Positions 51,763-61,395 are shown, counted from the stretch's first letter. The stretch is DNA of 64,000 nt from Rutidosis leptorrhynchoides (GCF_046630445.1 NC_092341.1:216383501-216447500), one strand, 5' to 3'. Translations and numbers: made by a program. The notes: generated by a model from the sequence alone, not told the origin.

Positions 51763-53031
51763 GTGTGGCTAAAATAACGCTAACATTAAACGAAGCCTTT
51801 TCATCAATCGATGAAAAAGATTAACAAAATACAACCGATCCAAACACAACCCAAGGCTCGGGAACAGTAAACAAACCCTAAAGCTAATCAAAGAGCCAAA
51901 CTAACTTAACACGAGCCTTGGAAAACCGAAAGAACAAAACACACGAGCACGGGAAATCAGCAACCAAATTGAAAGCTAAAAACAACATCATACCTAAGAA
52001 CATAGAACAAACCAAGCCACGCTAAAATTACCCGACTACCTTTATACATTACTAACATCCACTTTATGCTAATAGTAAATGAGATCAACAAAGACGCAAC
52101 ACAACTGCATTAAACTTACACAAAAAGATGTTGACTGTAAATTAGGAGTCCTTGCTAAAACATTAAAGAAATCCTTTAATTTCCTTTACTCCAAACTTTC
52201 AATAAATTATAAATAAAAAAATAAAAAAATAAATAAAAAACAATCATCTAAAATGTGCCAAAAATCGTGACAAGTTTTTCACGGTTAAAGAAAGCCGTAT
52301 CAGAAGCAGCATACAGTCCTTATGCACTACATTTTTCGAATGATGTACTCAAGGCATTTTTAAGCATTTCTAAAAGAAGATCGCGTTAACACACGTGGCA
52401 AGCATCCAAATTCACACGATGCTTTAATCCATAAAATCCCTTTTTACAGTGCACTAAAACAAATCGTGCATCATAACCTAACTTATACGTTATGAACCAC
52501 CTAACATAAACATAAATAATATAATTCAAAATCAGTGCAAGTCTAATACCTTATGCACAGCACTGAATTAAAATTTAAAATAGCTAATAATTCTTAAGCA
52601 TCTAATCTAATATTCACCAAGATGACCTAGTAGTTTAAATCATTACCGGTGCCGGAAAACGGAATAAAATCATCAGGAGTAACTTGAACGCCCATTTCTG
52701 CAAACAAATCAACAGCAGCTAACCTTGATGTTTCTTCACTGTTACACAATACTCCATCCATATCAAACAATACTGCACTCACTTTCCCCCAATCACTTTC
52801 TAATTTCTCGGCCACAATCAAATCTTCTCTTCCAGCCACCTTAATCTTCATCTTCTTCGAACGGAAGCTAGTTCCGATTCGAGAGAATGCGATCACTTTC
52901 GACTGACGATTTTGGAGATGAAAACTGTGGTTCTGGAATGATCTTGAAGTTGCTAACAAGTTTGACAAGTGTGATTGAGATTGAGATGAAGATGAATTAA
53001 GAAATGGATTTGATAATTGCTTTAAGGACAT
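36809..53031 (-). CDS. SOQ1: SUPPRESSOR OF QUENCHING 1, chloroplast HAD/thioredoxin-like/NHL protein
   Basis: A thylakoid protein that keeps sustained antenna quenching (qH) off. Exons: 53031-52647, 51614-51514, 51380-51324, 51237-51143, 50439-50340, 49915-49857, 49084-48960, 48453-48324, 48084-47997, 47615-47537, 47043-46983, 46873-46798, 46484-46374, 46226-46131, 45953-45831, 43966-43769, 43419-43315, 43230-43166, 42977-42884, 42711-42554, 42313-42267, 42111-41990, 41286-41179, 40831-40739, 40133-40097, 39885-39638, 37835-37686, 36973-36809. Total 3276 nt, 1091 aa (Arabidopsis about 1055). Residues 1-65 are a Ser-rich transit peptide. HAD motif [11 protein letters not shown] starts at 90. 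A transmembrane helix lies near 359-376. Thioredoxin-like WTYCCINC is at 464-471. NHL repeats span about 575-960, then a C-terminal domain. ATG 53031 was chosen because the in-frame extension begins with TTG. Intron 19 is GC-AG. The exon 7 donor and exon 21 acceptor are least certain. Confidence 0.96.
38129..39462. mobile_element. Non-autonomous MULE-like element in SOQ1 intron 26
   Basis: The ends GGGAAAAGTATATGAAAATG and its complement begin inverted repeats about 180 bp long. These carry three TTGTATGCATTCAAC-like blocks. The flanking 9-mers TTAATAATT and TAAATAATT agree at 8 of 9 positions, the duplication size of Mutator-like elements. The interior has no transposase. Confidence 0.85.
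39602..39635. repeat. GA/CT microsatellite at the SOQ1 intron 26 donor
   Basis: In gene orientation exon 26 ends CAAAG and the intron starts GTTCTCTCTC, followed at once by the CT tract. Confidence 0.95.
40335..40600. mobile_element. Short dispersed repeat, ACTCCCGG/ACTCGG type (copy 3, SOQ1 intron 24)
   Basis: It begins CGTTGTAAAAAAAACCCGAT and ends GAGTTTTGCAACCTAG, giving imperfect inverted ends around GTTGCAAAA. The interior repeats CCCGATTA, CCGAGTTACCGG and ACCGAGTACTC. Same family as 48536-48760 by motif content. Confidence 0.55.
42712..42883 (-). other. GC-AG intron 19 of SOQ1
   Basis: In gene orientation exon 19 ends AGCAGTCAG, the intron begins GCAAGATTAA and ends GATGTTCAG. The join keeps the frame and restores [14 protein letters not shown]. 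No GT donor nearby gives the conserved protein. Confidence 0.88.
43711..43759. repeat. GA/CT microsatellite just inside SOQ1 intron 16
   Basis: About 24 GA units on the plus strand. Read with the gene, the donor GTAGGTTTA is followed directly by a pure CT tract. Confidence 0.97.
44144..44838. mobile_element. Long-TIR element in a TA microsatellite, copy 1 (SOQ1 intron 15)
   Basis: The left end reads GGATCAATGGGAAAGTAACC and the right end GGTTACTTCCCTCTTGATCC. Complementarity extends inward through ATTTAGAAGAGACACTTCGT versus its complement near 44695, so the inverted arms exceed 200 bp. TA microsatellites lie on both sides (about 44093-44142 and 44842-44923). Its centre carries a telomere-like TTTAGGG palindrome at about 44409-44502. 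The ORF shared with copy 2 lies in the arm and is not taken as a gene. Confidence 0.8.
44842..44923. repeat. TA microsatellite between the two long-TIR elements
   Basis: Pure TA dinucleotides. Similar TA tracts flank the pair at about 44093-44142 and 45538-45578. Confidence 0.95.
44924..45536. mobile_element. Long-TIR element in a TA microsatellite, copy 2 (SOQ1 intron 15)
   Basis: Same orientation and ends as 44144-44838, with closely matching sequence except that the telomere-like palindrome of copy 1 is absent: after TTTAGAGTTTAG it goes straight to GCCGTTCGTG. A shorter run of CTAAACCC-like units remains at 45230-45300 in both copies. Confidence 0.8.
47109..47356 (-). mobile_element. tRNA-derived SINE in SOQ1 intron 10
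   Basis: Read on the minus strand it begins near 47345 with TAGCCCAGTGGTTGGGGACC (A-box-like), then GGTCTCAGGTTCGAATCCC (B box), as in plant SINEs. It is bordered by the 13-bp duplication CAGCAAATAGTAA (47096-47108 and 47357-47369). Same strand as SOQ1. Confidence 0.85.
48536..48760. mobile_element. Short dispersed repeat, ACTCGG/GACTTTGACC type (copy 4, SOQ1 intron 7)
   Basis: It starts AATGTTGCAAAAATTGC and ends AAGTTGTGCAACACTG, giving inverted ends. The interior mixes GTACTCAGG, GACTTTGACC and GAGTACTCCCC. It links the two motif sets seen in copies 1-2 and 3. Confidence 0.55.
49217..49353. repeat. Near-perfect 137-bp hairpin (SOQ1 intron 6)
   Basis: Two 67-base arms are inverted copies with one mismatch and a 3-base loop. 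The outer end is TGTAATAGTAATCTCCCG and the inner end ATATACATTA. It is followed 22 bp later by a SINE. It could be a young foldback element or a hairpin-RNA locus. Confidence 0.9.
49394..49758 (-). mobile_element. tRNA-derived SINE with perfect 18-bp duplication (SOQ1 intron 6)
   Basis: On the minus strand it begins GTGGTTGTGGTGTAGTGAA (A-box-like) and contains GCGGGTTCGAATC (B box). It ends in an A-rich tail, seen as T-runs at 49391-49409 on the plus strand. The direct repeats CTTCTATCCTAATTCTTT lie at 49376-49393 and 49759-49776. The perfect duplication argues for recent insertion. Confidence 0.92.
50757..51050. mobile_element. GGGCCCAAAA-type dispersed repeat (SOQ1 intron 4)
   Basis: It holds GCACAGGGCCCAAAATCC and GGCCCATAAAATTAACAGG, resembling 19790-20060. 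Ends are not resolved; probably a decayed non-autonomous DNA transposon. Confidence 0.4.
51733..52060 (-). mobile_element. Poly(A)-tailed retroposon fragment, LINE 3' end-like (SOQ1 intron 1)
   Basis: A long T-run (51733-51762) on the plus strand is a poly(A) tail on the minus strand. It is preceded there by TTTTCATCGATTGATGAAAAG and a TTTGGATCGGTTGTATTTTG-like 3' UTR. This resembles 3' ends of plant L1-type LINEs. No duplication or ORF was identified and the 5' limit is a guess. Confidence 0.4.
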
Positions 53032-53291
53032 TGTTAAGTGTGTGTTTTTAGTTTGGGTGGGAAGTGGTGACGGGTGAGTGGCGTGGAGGGAAGTGTGATT
53101 TTGGATCAAGTGTTTTGTGTGAAGTTATGGTTTAAAATTGTTCTCTGATTTTTACAGTAGCTCCCTCAGGGTATTGGTACTTTTCAAACCTAGTCCTTCA
53201 AAATTAAAATTAACAAAGACAGAGCCCTCAGATTGCAAATCTATGAACTTAGAAAATCCTCTGTAACCGACTAACTAAACTTTGGACCTAA

Positions 53292-53763
53292 CTAGTTGTA
53301 GATCCCTGGCTTCGCGCGGGGCTCCGTTTTGAATGCGAGTTGTAAAAAAAAAAAGTCTTGATCTATTTTGTAAAAAAGATTTTTTTTCGACATCTAACAT
53401 TAAAGGGTTGTTCCTTTTGTGAAAGTTGCTTCTTTTAGCGTTCGTTTTTTTTTTTAAGTTAGTTGATCTATTTTGTAAAAAAGAATATTTTTCGACATCT
53501 TTTGGTGGCATTGAAGGGTTGTTCCTTTTATGAAAGTTGTCTCCTTTATCGTTGAGGAAGAAAAGGGGGAAAAAAAAAGTTAGTTGATTTTTTTGGTAAA
53601 AAAAAAAAATTTTCGACATCTTTTGGTAACATTGAAGGGTTGGTTCTTTTATGAGAGTTGCTTCTTTTATCGTTGGAGACCAAAAAAAAAGTGAAATGAC
53701 AAAAATACCTCTAATTACTATTGATGAATAGTGATACAGGGTTCTGTCTATTAGATATATAGA
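53292..53763 (-). mobile_element. Small non-autonomous Helitron
   Basis: On the minus strand the element starts TCTATATATCTAATAGAC (53763) and ends ACAACTAG (53292), with host A before and T after, the AT insertion rule of Helitrons. A GC-rich imperfect hairpin (GCCCCGCGCGAAGCCAGGG) precedes the CTAG end. Inside are three tandem copies of a roughly 110-bp unit (about 53358, 53462 and 53580) containing TTTTCGACATCT and GAAGGGTTG. It starts about 260 bp upstream of the SOQ1 start codon. Confidence 0.7.
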
Positions 53764-54060
53764 TAATAATACACACCTTCAGGATAGCCTATGTATACGC
53801 TATCTGAAACACATAAAATATAATGAATACAAAGCTCATTTCTACACAGTATACCTTGTACATATTTAGCTAACCGATCTCCGATACATTTGTGCACCAA
53901 AAATCTAAGCCTACAAGACATAGCTATCGAGTGACTCCTAATTAAAGATGATATCAGGCTGCAGAAACGCGTAAGCACTACACGTAAGTACTTTCAGGTC
54001 GTGGTAATACGTAAGCACTACTCACACGGAACTGTGCACACATGTCATAAATGTGCCACT
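53764..54060. other. Unassigned DNA upstream of SOQ1
   Basis: ACGTAAGCACTA occurs twice (about 53967 and 54008). Nothing else is recognised. Confidence 0.3.
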
Positions 54061-55012
54061 TAAGCCCCATATGTCAATCTAAAAGACTCGGGACCGACTC
54101 TCAAAGTTGATCAGCCCATTAAATGAAGACATGTCAACATGGTCAGGCTCATCGCAATACAAACACTAGTATTTGTCAATATATAGCGTCATTTATTATT
54201 GGTGATTTTAGTGAAATCCAACGAATCATTTTAGTGGATTGAATTTACTATGTTGAAAATGGAAACAATCTTTGATACTCTAGAACGGATCCGGAAAATG
54301 TAGAGTACACATCCGTCAAAGAGTCGAAGAGATGGCTTGAGTCGGAAACTTGTTTGTGATAAAACAAAGTAAGTAATAATACGCATATCCGCATGCTCAT
54401 GCGGAATACGCATCCAAGTCCTCACGTGCGTACTAAATACTAAATATCTATGTACACAACGTATAAAACCAGGGGGTATAGCCGCGCTGCTAATGCGCCT
54501 ATACTAATAGATGCGGCCTCTATTGACTTGGTCAAACGATTAACTTATTAACCAAGTAAGAGGATAAGATCAATCCTTTATTCGGTTTCCTTAATTGACG
54601 TAAGTTGATTATGGGGTGGATTACGATCGAAGGGGAATATAATCCTATTCAAACCCTAATTGCTAGCCTCAAAATACATGGCTTCAAAAACCCTAAGGGA
54701 TACACTTTACATCTACGTAACATTAAGCATACTCTCACGTACGAATCATATTCGTACGACTTTCATCATCGATTTAAGACTTTCAGGTAAGTTCATTGAA
54801 CTATGAATCATTAATGTCTTGAGGGACACTCAACCATGTATGCTAGGTTGTTGGTGGGCTCACGATCGACCACCCCACCTGGATCATATTGGCTCCGATG
54901 TGGGTTATCCACGACTAAACGTCAGAGGTTCGAATATCGTTTGTCCTTAACACTAACCAATATTGCACCCAAGTGTAGGTTCACCCTATCCATGTGAATA
55001 TATGCTTGATCA
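54060..55012 (+). mobile_element. Tat/Retand-like LTR remnant
   Basis: Features in order fit R-U5 of plant Tat-type gypsy LTRs: AAAACCCTAAGGGATACAC, TCAGGTAAGT, CTTGAGGGACACTCAA, GGCTCCGATGTGGGTTATCC, TTGCACCCAAGTG, then TTGATCA followed immediately by TTTGGCGCCATCCGTGG, a typical Tat primer site (55013-55029). The left boundary is approximate and only about 100 bp of leader-like sequence follows. Confidence 0.5.
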
Positions 55013-55029
55013 TTTGGCGCCATCCGTGG

Positions 55030-55562
55030 CTTCGATGCGGGTTATCCACCACTAACATCGCATTAACCTCCTTCATTCTAATCGAAACATCCTTCGCACC
55101 ATGATCCACCCCAGCATCGGATAAAACCTATTGAACCGCATCAAGATGATTAGAATAAAATTCTGAAATCAGTAAACCATCACCCGAAATAACATTAGTA
55201 GTCCAGACTCCGATATCGGCGGTAGAATTTGCACCCACCATGATAAGCCCATTATCCCCATTTGAACGCCCCAATTACAAATGACTTAAATCAGGCCCCA
55301 CATTAATTTCCCAAATTGAAAATACATCATTGGCAAGCAAACACTTTTCCGTTGGAAAAAGCTACAGTCACCGAAGGCACTCCAACATCAAAAGATCGAG
55401 CGAAGCTAGATCCATAACATCTTCAACCCAAATTATAACTATTTACTCGTACTAATCTTCATGAGATTGGTACTATTCACGATGACAAACATATAAATAC
55501 CCCAACTTTGGGAGTATTTTGATAATTTTTTTTTTTCGAAATACTTTTTTTCATAATTTTTT
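55030..55562. other. Unclassified repeat-like DNA
   Basis: No gene or terminal structure is seen. It may be internal debris of the Tat-like element or of a LINE, but no domain could be read. Confidence 0.3.
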
Positions 55563-56293
55563 GACTTTTTTGCTCCGTTGGTCCTTAAGTTATACACGAA
55601 ATTGCAATCCGAGTCCCTCAAGTTTTTAATTGGATATTCAAGTCCTTTTAATTGCATAATTTGGGAATCCGCGTCCCTCCTTCTAACTGCCGTCTAAATT
55701 GGCCATTAACCCTTGCTATGTGCCATGCATGTGAGGGTAAAATTGTCTTTTTACTCTTTTATTCGACTTTTTTGCTCCGTTGGTCCTTCGTTTATACACA
55801 AAATTGCAAACCGAGTCCCTCAATTTTTTAATTCGACTTTTTTCTGTTTCTTTCATACACTTCATCTCCTTCCTTTACAATTGATTATTCATTAATCCAT
55901 ATATCATTCACATTATTATATTTAACATCCAAATATTCCTCAATTCAGATGATCAAATCTAAGCAATTGCATCAATTTAAATTTTAAATAAGTGCTAAAA
56001 CAGAAACCCATTTGTTCATCTTGTTTTTAAATTTAAATTTATATATTTATAGAGTAGATAAATAAAACTAAAAAATACGGAGTATATTAAATTAAAGAAA
56101 GTTAAATATAATTATATTATAAGAATTTTAAAAGTAAATATAATTATAATTATATTATAAATTTATAAATTAAATATAAGTAAATTAAAAGATTTTTTTT
56201 GCGCTAGTAATCCCTCGTTTTAATGACTTGAGGGATCACCGTAGCTAAACATTTAAAAAAATGAGGGACCAACATAGCAAAAAAGACTAAAAT

Positions 56294-58684
56294 TGTAACA
56301 CCCCGTTTTTCTAAACATAACGCTTGTGGCGTCCTACGGAGTCCAAGAATGAGTATTTGATAGTTTGGATGTAATGAATTGACCACGTTTGACTTTGGGA
56401 TGTTTTAAAAGTGAAATTAGAGTACATCAGGTAAACTGTAGAGTTTGAAGGGGGTTTGTCGCGTTCTGGTGTGTCGCGATCCGTGACAAACAGGGTCAAA
56501 ACGCAACAACTTCTGATGATGACTTCTGTCCCTTTTGTCGCGTTTGAGTGTTGTGTATCGCGTTCTGGTGTCGCGAAACGCGACGAAGTGTCGCGAAACG
56601 CGACAATTGTCTCTGTAATGACATTTTAACCCATTTTAATGGAATCTTTTGGGGGTGTTTTGGTAAATTCACATATGGCCGGTTTTAGAGCCATAAAACT
56701 GATACAATCTTATCCCTAACACATTTTATCACTTCTTCATCTACTCACATTCATTTTAGAGAGAGAGAGATGGAGTGTTAGTGAGAGAAAGCTTACTTTG
56801 GGGAAGAAGAAGACCAAATCTCGCCCGAGCCCGAGTTTTAAAGTTGTTCCTTATGTCTCTAGCTACGTTGTGATAGTGTTGGTAAGTCGTAACTCCATGT
56901 TTTGAGTTTTAATTGATTTATGGCTAGGGTTTGTTTATTTGAGACTTGTAAGACCCATTTGGGGGTTAAATGGGTGAACTTGGGTTAAATTGGTGCATGA
57001 AAACCCTAACGCTTGTAATCTAGGGTTTGGTCATGAATTTGGTGTTTGTAAGTGTTAATTTTATTGTTAAAACACTAGTACACTTGTGAATTAGTGAAAG
57101 GTTGTTAATGGGTTCAAGTTTTGACCAAATTTGTAAGCCTAAGTGTTAAAATGGGTCAAATGGGAAATGGTTAACCTAATTGGGTGAGATGGGTATGAAA
57201 TACCCTAAGTTTGTGTTAGTTGGTGTTAGTAGACTTCAATCACTAGCTTTTAGTGATTAATGATGAGTCTTGGCCTTAAATGGGCGGTTTTGGTGTAAAT
57301 GGGTCATTTAATGCAATTGGGTCATTAAATGCTCAAGAGTTAAGTATTGGTGGTTAGTTCCACTAGTTTGTATGTTGATTTGGGTACTTAATGTATTAGG
57401 TACTTCGCTTGAAGCTTACGGAAGTGTTTAATCACCACCGGCGTGATAAGGTGAGTGGAATATTTATACGTTTATGTATATAATTTGGTTGCTTGTGTAC
57501 GATGTGGCAAGTGTCATTCGGTAGAATACACTTCTCTTGGGCCACATTGGGACCGTGATGCGGGATGAGGGTTTAAGTTCGATGTGACGATACCTCATAT
57601 GCATGGATTTAAAGTTCGATGGGACGATGCCATACTACTATTACGTTGTTCGATGAGGGTTTAAGTTCGATAGTGACGATACCTCATATTTATGGATTTA
57701 AAGTTCGATAGTGACGATGCCATACCACGATTGTTTGTTTGATGAGGGTTTAAGTTCGATAGTGACGATACCTCATATGTATGGATTTAAAGTTCGATAG
57801 TGACGATGCCATACCACGATTGTTTGTTTGATGAGGGTTTAAGTTCGATAGTGACGATACCTCATGTGTGTGGATTAAAAGTTTGATATTGACGATGCCA
57901 TACCACTATTGTATTGCTTGATGAGGGCTTGAAGTTCGATGTGGCGATACCTCATATGTGGGTTAAAGTTTGATGAGACAATACCACATGAAGCGTGAAG
58001 AGTGGGATTGAAGTTCGATGTGACGATACCACTCATGGAATTGGAATTTGGTACCATTTGATGTTATGAACATCCGTGGCTTTTCAAAGGGGTTTATTCC
58101 CTCGTGATCTTGATTATAACCGGTGGTTTGTACGTATTCATGTTAGCATTGTATTATTGACGTGACCTTTATGTTATCGTTGTTGGCTTGTGGTACAATT
58201 AAATACGTGATGTTATGTTTTGCTAATGACGTGTGTTATTTTTGTGTAGGTGAATGCAAGTAATTGAATTATGTATGTATGCGTATAAGTATTTCACTCA
58301 CTAAGCAATTAGCTTACCCTCTCGTTGTTTATATTTTTATAGGTTGCAAGTGGCGGCATGGGCTTGCTTGGGGACTAGTACTTTTTGGATTGCTTTACAC
58401 TTTTGATTAGGATTGGGTAGCGTTCCTGATCACCATGCTCGGTTTTGGTTGTAAAGTGAACTAGTCGGGTCATGAACTATATTTTGGATACGTCGAATGG
58501 GTTCCGGGTTGTATTTCCATATTGTAAACTTAATTCATGTATTGTACGTTTTAAAGATGTCTAAACTTAATATTGTAATGATGATGTCTTCGGAAACATA
58601 AATGGACTAATGTTGCTTATATTATTATGTTAAAAAGGAAAAAAAAAATTATGGGCCGAAAATACGACGGGTTGGGTCGTTTCA
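56294..58684 (+). mobile_element. Solo LTR of a Ty3/gypsy element (2391 bp)
   Basis: It begins TGTAACACCCCG and ends GGGTTGGGTCGTTTCA, bracketed by the 5-bp duplication AAAAT (56289-56293 and 58685-58689). It contains no primer site, gag or pol, so the internal region was lost by LTR-LTR recombination. Inside are GC-rich palindromes (56570-56605), a hairpin array (57565-58034) and a terminal block shared with 17617-19427. Confidence 0.9.
57503..58034 (+). repeat. Hairpin array with covarying stems in the solo LTR
   Basis: Units of about 34 or 30 bp have a constant core (TTAAGTTCGAT, then GACGAT) enclosed by inverted stems. ATGAGG/CCTCAT encloses 57565-57598, 57653-57687, 57742-57776, 57831-57865 and 57921-57955. 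ATGG/CCAT encloses 57603-57633, 57692-57723 and 57781-57812. A variant near 57869-57903 has a G-T pair. ATGTGG/CCACAT encloses 57956-57989 and GAGTGG/CCACTC encloses 58000-58034. Upstream, ATGTGGC/GCCACAT (about 57502-57547) encloses AAGTGT/ACACTT. Confidence 0.85.
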
Positions 58685-58885
58685 AAAATGAAATAATAAG
58701 ACTAAAATGCCCATCATGTGTTAATCACGTGACGACACTTAACGGTCAATTTAGACGGCAGTTAAACGGAGGGACGCGAATTTCTAAATTATGCAATTAA
58801 AAGGACTCGAAAATCCAATTAAAAACTTGAGGTACTCGGAGTGCAATTTCGTGTATAACTTAAGGACCAACGTAGCAAAAAAGTC

Positions 58886-59232
58886 TATTTTTATTTTAGC
58901 TTTTTTTCACTTTCTTTTTTCCCTCTTCCTTTTTATTTCTTTATTTTCTCAAAAGGTTTAATTAAACGACCTTTAATCGTTTTTTTAACCGTTTAATTAA
59001 CCGACCGTTAACCGACTAAAACCACTTTATAGTTAAGTGCGAGTTTTTTATCCTCGTTAAAACCAAATCACCTCCCTTTTGCTATACCTTTAATATAGCC
59101 AACACGATTCGCCATAATTAACGCGAATAAAGAACCAAACCACCTCTCTTTTGCTATACCTTAAATAGACCCATCTGGAGCCTTCGTCACACTCAACAAT
59201 TCACCGAAATTCATTGCAACCTCCTTGATAAT
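58886..59232. other. Unassigned DNA with an internal partial duplication
   Basis: CCTCCCTTTTGCTATACCTT near 59071 and CCTCTCTTTTGCTATACCTT near 59142 form a short direct repeat. No gene recognised. Confidence 0.35.
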
Positions 59233-59377
59233 CACTACTACATTTCGGCTCTTTTAGACGTGTGGGAAAAGGCTTTTAGACGTGTTCCGCAACACCTCTA
59301 CATGTGAGGGCTCCAAATGAGTGTACTCATATAGTGCGGTTCAAGGAACTGCTCTAAAAACTAGTAATTAGACGTGT
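59233..59377. mobile_element. CACTA-like transposon terminus, cut by the Athila insertion
   Basis: CACTACTACATTTCGGC at 59233 fits a CACTA terminal sequence. It is followed by the subterminal motif TTAGACGTGT at 59254-59263, 59276-59285 and 59368-59377. The last copy ends exactly where the Athila LTR begins, so the rest of the CACTA element should lie beyond the window. Confidence 0.55.
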
Positions 59378-61368
59378 TGTGATAATGCTAAAAACGAACA
59401 TATATTTCATAGCATTATTCCCCAAGAAAGACAAGCTTTTAATTGCAATTGTTCTATTTACAAGTGATATTCGTTTAAATAATAAAAGGTGAAGACAAAA
59501 GACAGATTCGACGAATTGAAGACGCAAATGACCAAAAAGCTCAAAAGTACAAAAGACAATCAAAGAGGTTCTAATTATTGATGAGAAACGTCTCGAAATT
59601 ACAAAAGTACAAGATTCAAAACGCAAAGTACAAGATATTAAATTGTACGCAAGGACGTTCGAAAATCCGGAACCGGGACCAGAGTCAACTCTCAACGCTC
59701 GACGCAACGGACTAAAAATTACAAGTCAACTATGCACATAAATATAATATAATATTTAAATAATTCTTATAATTATTTATATATTATATAAATAATAAAA
59801 ATTCGTCGGCAAGAAAGACTCCAAAGTTGGTGAGCTGGAATTTCAAACTCCGCGACTCGCGGAGTTTGAAGGCAAAAAATGCCGCGAGTCGCGGAGATTA
59901 CCTGGACAAAAATTCCTATAAAAGCAAACGAATTCTGATCATTTTCATATCCATAATATATCAATCTCTCTATCTATATACGTAATATTTATTTATAATT
60001 TATATTTTAATTTTAATTTTAATTTTAATTTTAATCCTAATAATAAGGGTATGTTAGCGAATGTTGTAATGGTGTAAGTCGAAATTCTGTCCGTGTAACG
60101 CTACGCTATTTTTAATCATTGTAAGTTATGTTCAACCTTTTTAATTTAATGTCTCGTAGCTAATTTATTATTATGCTTATTTAATCCGAAGTAATCATGA
60201 TGTTGGGCTAATTACTAAAATTGGGTAATTGGGCTTTGTACCATAATTGGGGTTTGGATAAAAGAACGACACTTGTGGAAATTAGACTATGGGCTATTAA
60301 TGGGTTTTATATTAACTAAACAATACCTTGTTAATTTAATATACAAACTTATAATTCGACGTATTTATATATAACCACATACGCTTGACTGGGTACGGTG
60401 GGCGGGATATCTATAAATACCAATAATTATTCATTTTACCGGACACGGAACTGGATTAATAGTTAATAGACTTGTTGAAACAGGGGTGAATTACATTCAA
60501 GGATAATTGGTGTAATTGTTAACAAAGTAGTAAAACCTTGATTTATACGCAGTCGATAACCTGGTGTATTCATTAAACAAAGTATTAAAACCTTGTTACA
60601 ATTCGAATCCCCAATTAGTTGGAATATTTGACTTCGGGAATAAGAATAATTTGACGAAGGCTTTCGCTCTTTATATTTATGACTGATGGACTATTATGGA
60701 CAAATCCGTATGGACATATTAAATAATCCAGGACAAAGAACAATTAACCCATGGGCATAAAACTAAAATCAACACGTCAAACATCATGATTACGGAAGTT
60801 TAAATAAGCATAATTCTTTTATTTCATATTTAATTTCCTTTATTTTATATTTAATTGCACTTCTAATTATAGCACTTTTATTTATTGTTATTGTATTTAA
60901 TTGCACTTTTAATTATCGTACTTTTTAATTATCGCAAGTTTATTTTATCGAACTTTTATTATTCGCAATTTCATTATCATTATTTACTTTACGCTTTAAA
61001 TTAAGTCTTTTATTTATATTTTACATTTGGTTTTAACTACGACTAAAGTTTTAAAATCGACAAACCGGTCATTAAACGGTAAAAACCCCCCTTTATAATA
61101 ATAATATTACTTATATATATATTTGTATTTTTATAAATTTAAACTAATATAGCGTTAAGCTTTGTGAAAAAGATTCCCTGTGGAACGAACCGGACTTACT
61201 AAAAACTACACTACTGTACGATTAGGTACACTGCCTATAAGTGTTGTAGCAAGGTTTAAGTATATCCATTCAATAAATAAATAAATATCTTGTGTAAAAT
61301 TGTATCGTATTTAATAGTATTTCCTGCTAAAATTTAATAGTATTTTATACCCCTTAGCTTTGACATCA
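59378..61368 (+). repeat. 5' LTR of an Athila-type retrotransposon
   Basis: It starts TGTGATAATGCTAAAAACG and ends TTTGACATCA, just before the primer site. The left flank is CGTGT; the matching duplication would lie beyond the window. It includes a perfect 29-nt palindrome with a one-base centre (59842-59870), a second CCGCGAGTCGCGG (59882-59894) and a degenerate TTTTAA run near 60000-60035. Confidence 0.75.
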
Positions 61369-61376
61369 AGTATTTT

Positions 61377-61395
61377 TGGCGCCGCTGCCGGGGAC
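61377..61395 (+). promoter_or_regulatory. Athila-type primer-binding site
   Basis: TGGCGCCGCTGCCGGGGAC lies eight bases after the LTR. It closely matches the TGGCGCCGTTGCCGGGGA primer site of Athila/Tat elements, attributed to tRNA-Asp. Confidence 0.85.

Larger units (their letters stand above)
55563..58885. mobile_element. Long-TIR DNA element, interrupted by a second copy and a solo LTR
   Basis: The sequence starting GACTTTTTTGCTCCGTTGG at 55563 recurs inverted, ending at 58885 (CCAACGTAGCAAAAAAGTC). The arms match for about 170 bp, including TTGGTCCTTAAGTTATACAC and TTTTAATTGCATAATTT. A second pair of related ends lies at 55765 and 56287, suggesting a nested or duplicated copy. The solo LTR lies between. 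Flanking duplications are not clear. No transposase. Confidence 0.75.

Noticed and set aside
53032-53109. N-terminal extension of SOQ1 by 26 codons
   Set aside because: The extension begins with TTG, not ATG; the first ATG at 53031 gives a plausible transit peptide.
54605-54790. 61-aa ORF starting in the Tat-like LTR remnant
   Set aside because: It lies in R-U5-like sequence with LTR landmarks; no protein family recognised.
55562-55563. Clear 9-bp duplication at the outer long-TIR element (55563-58885)
   Set aside because: Flanking 9-mers (TAATTTTTT and TATTTTTAT) are only loosely alike in T-rich DNA, so no duplication is claimed.
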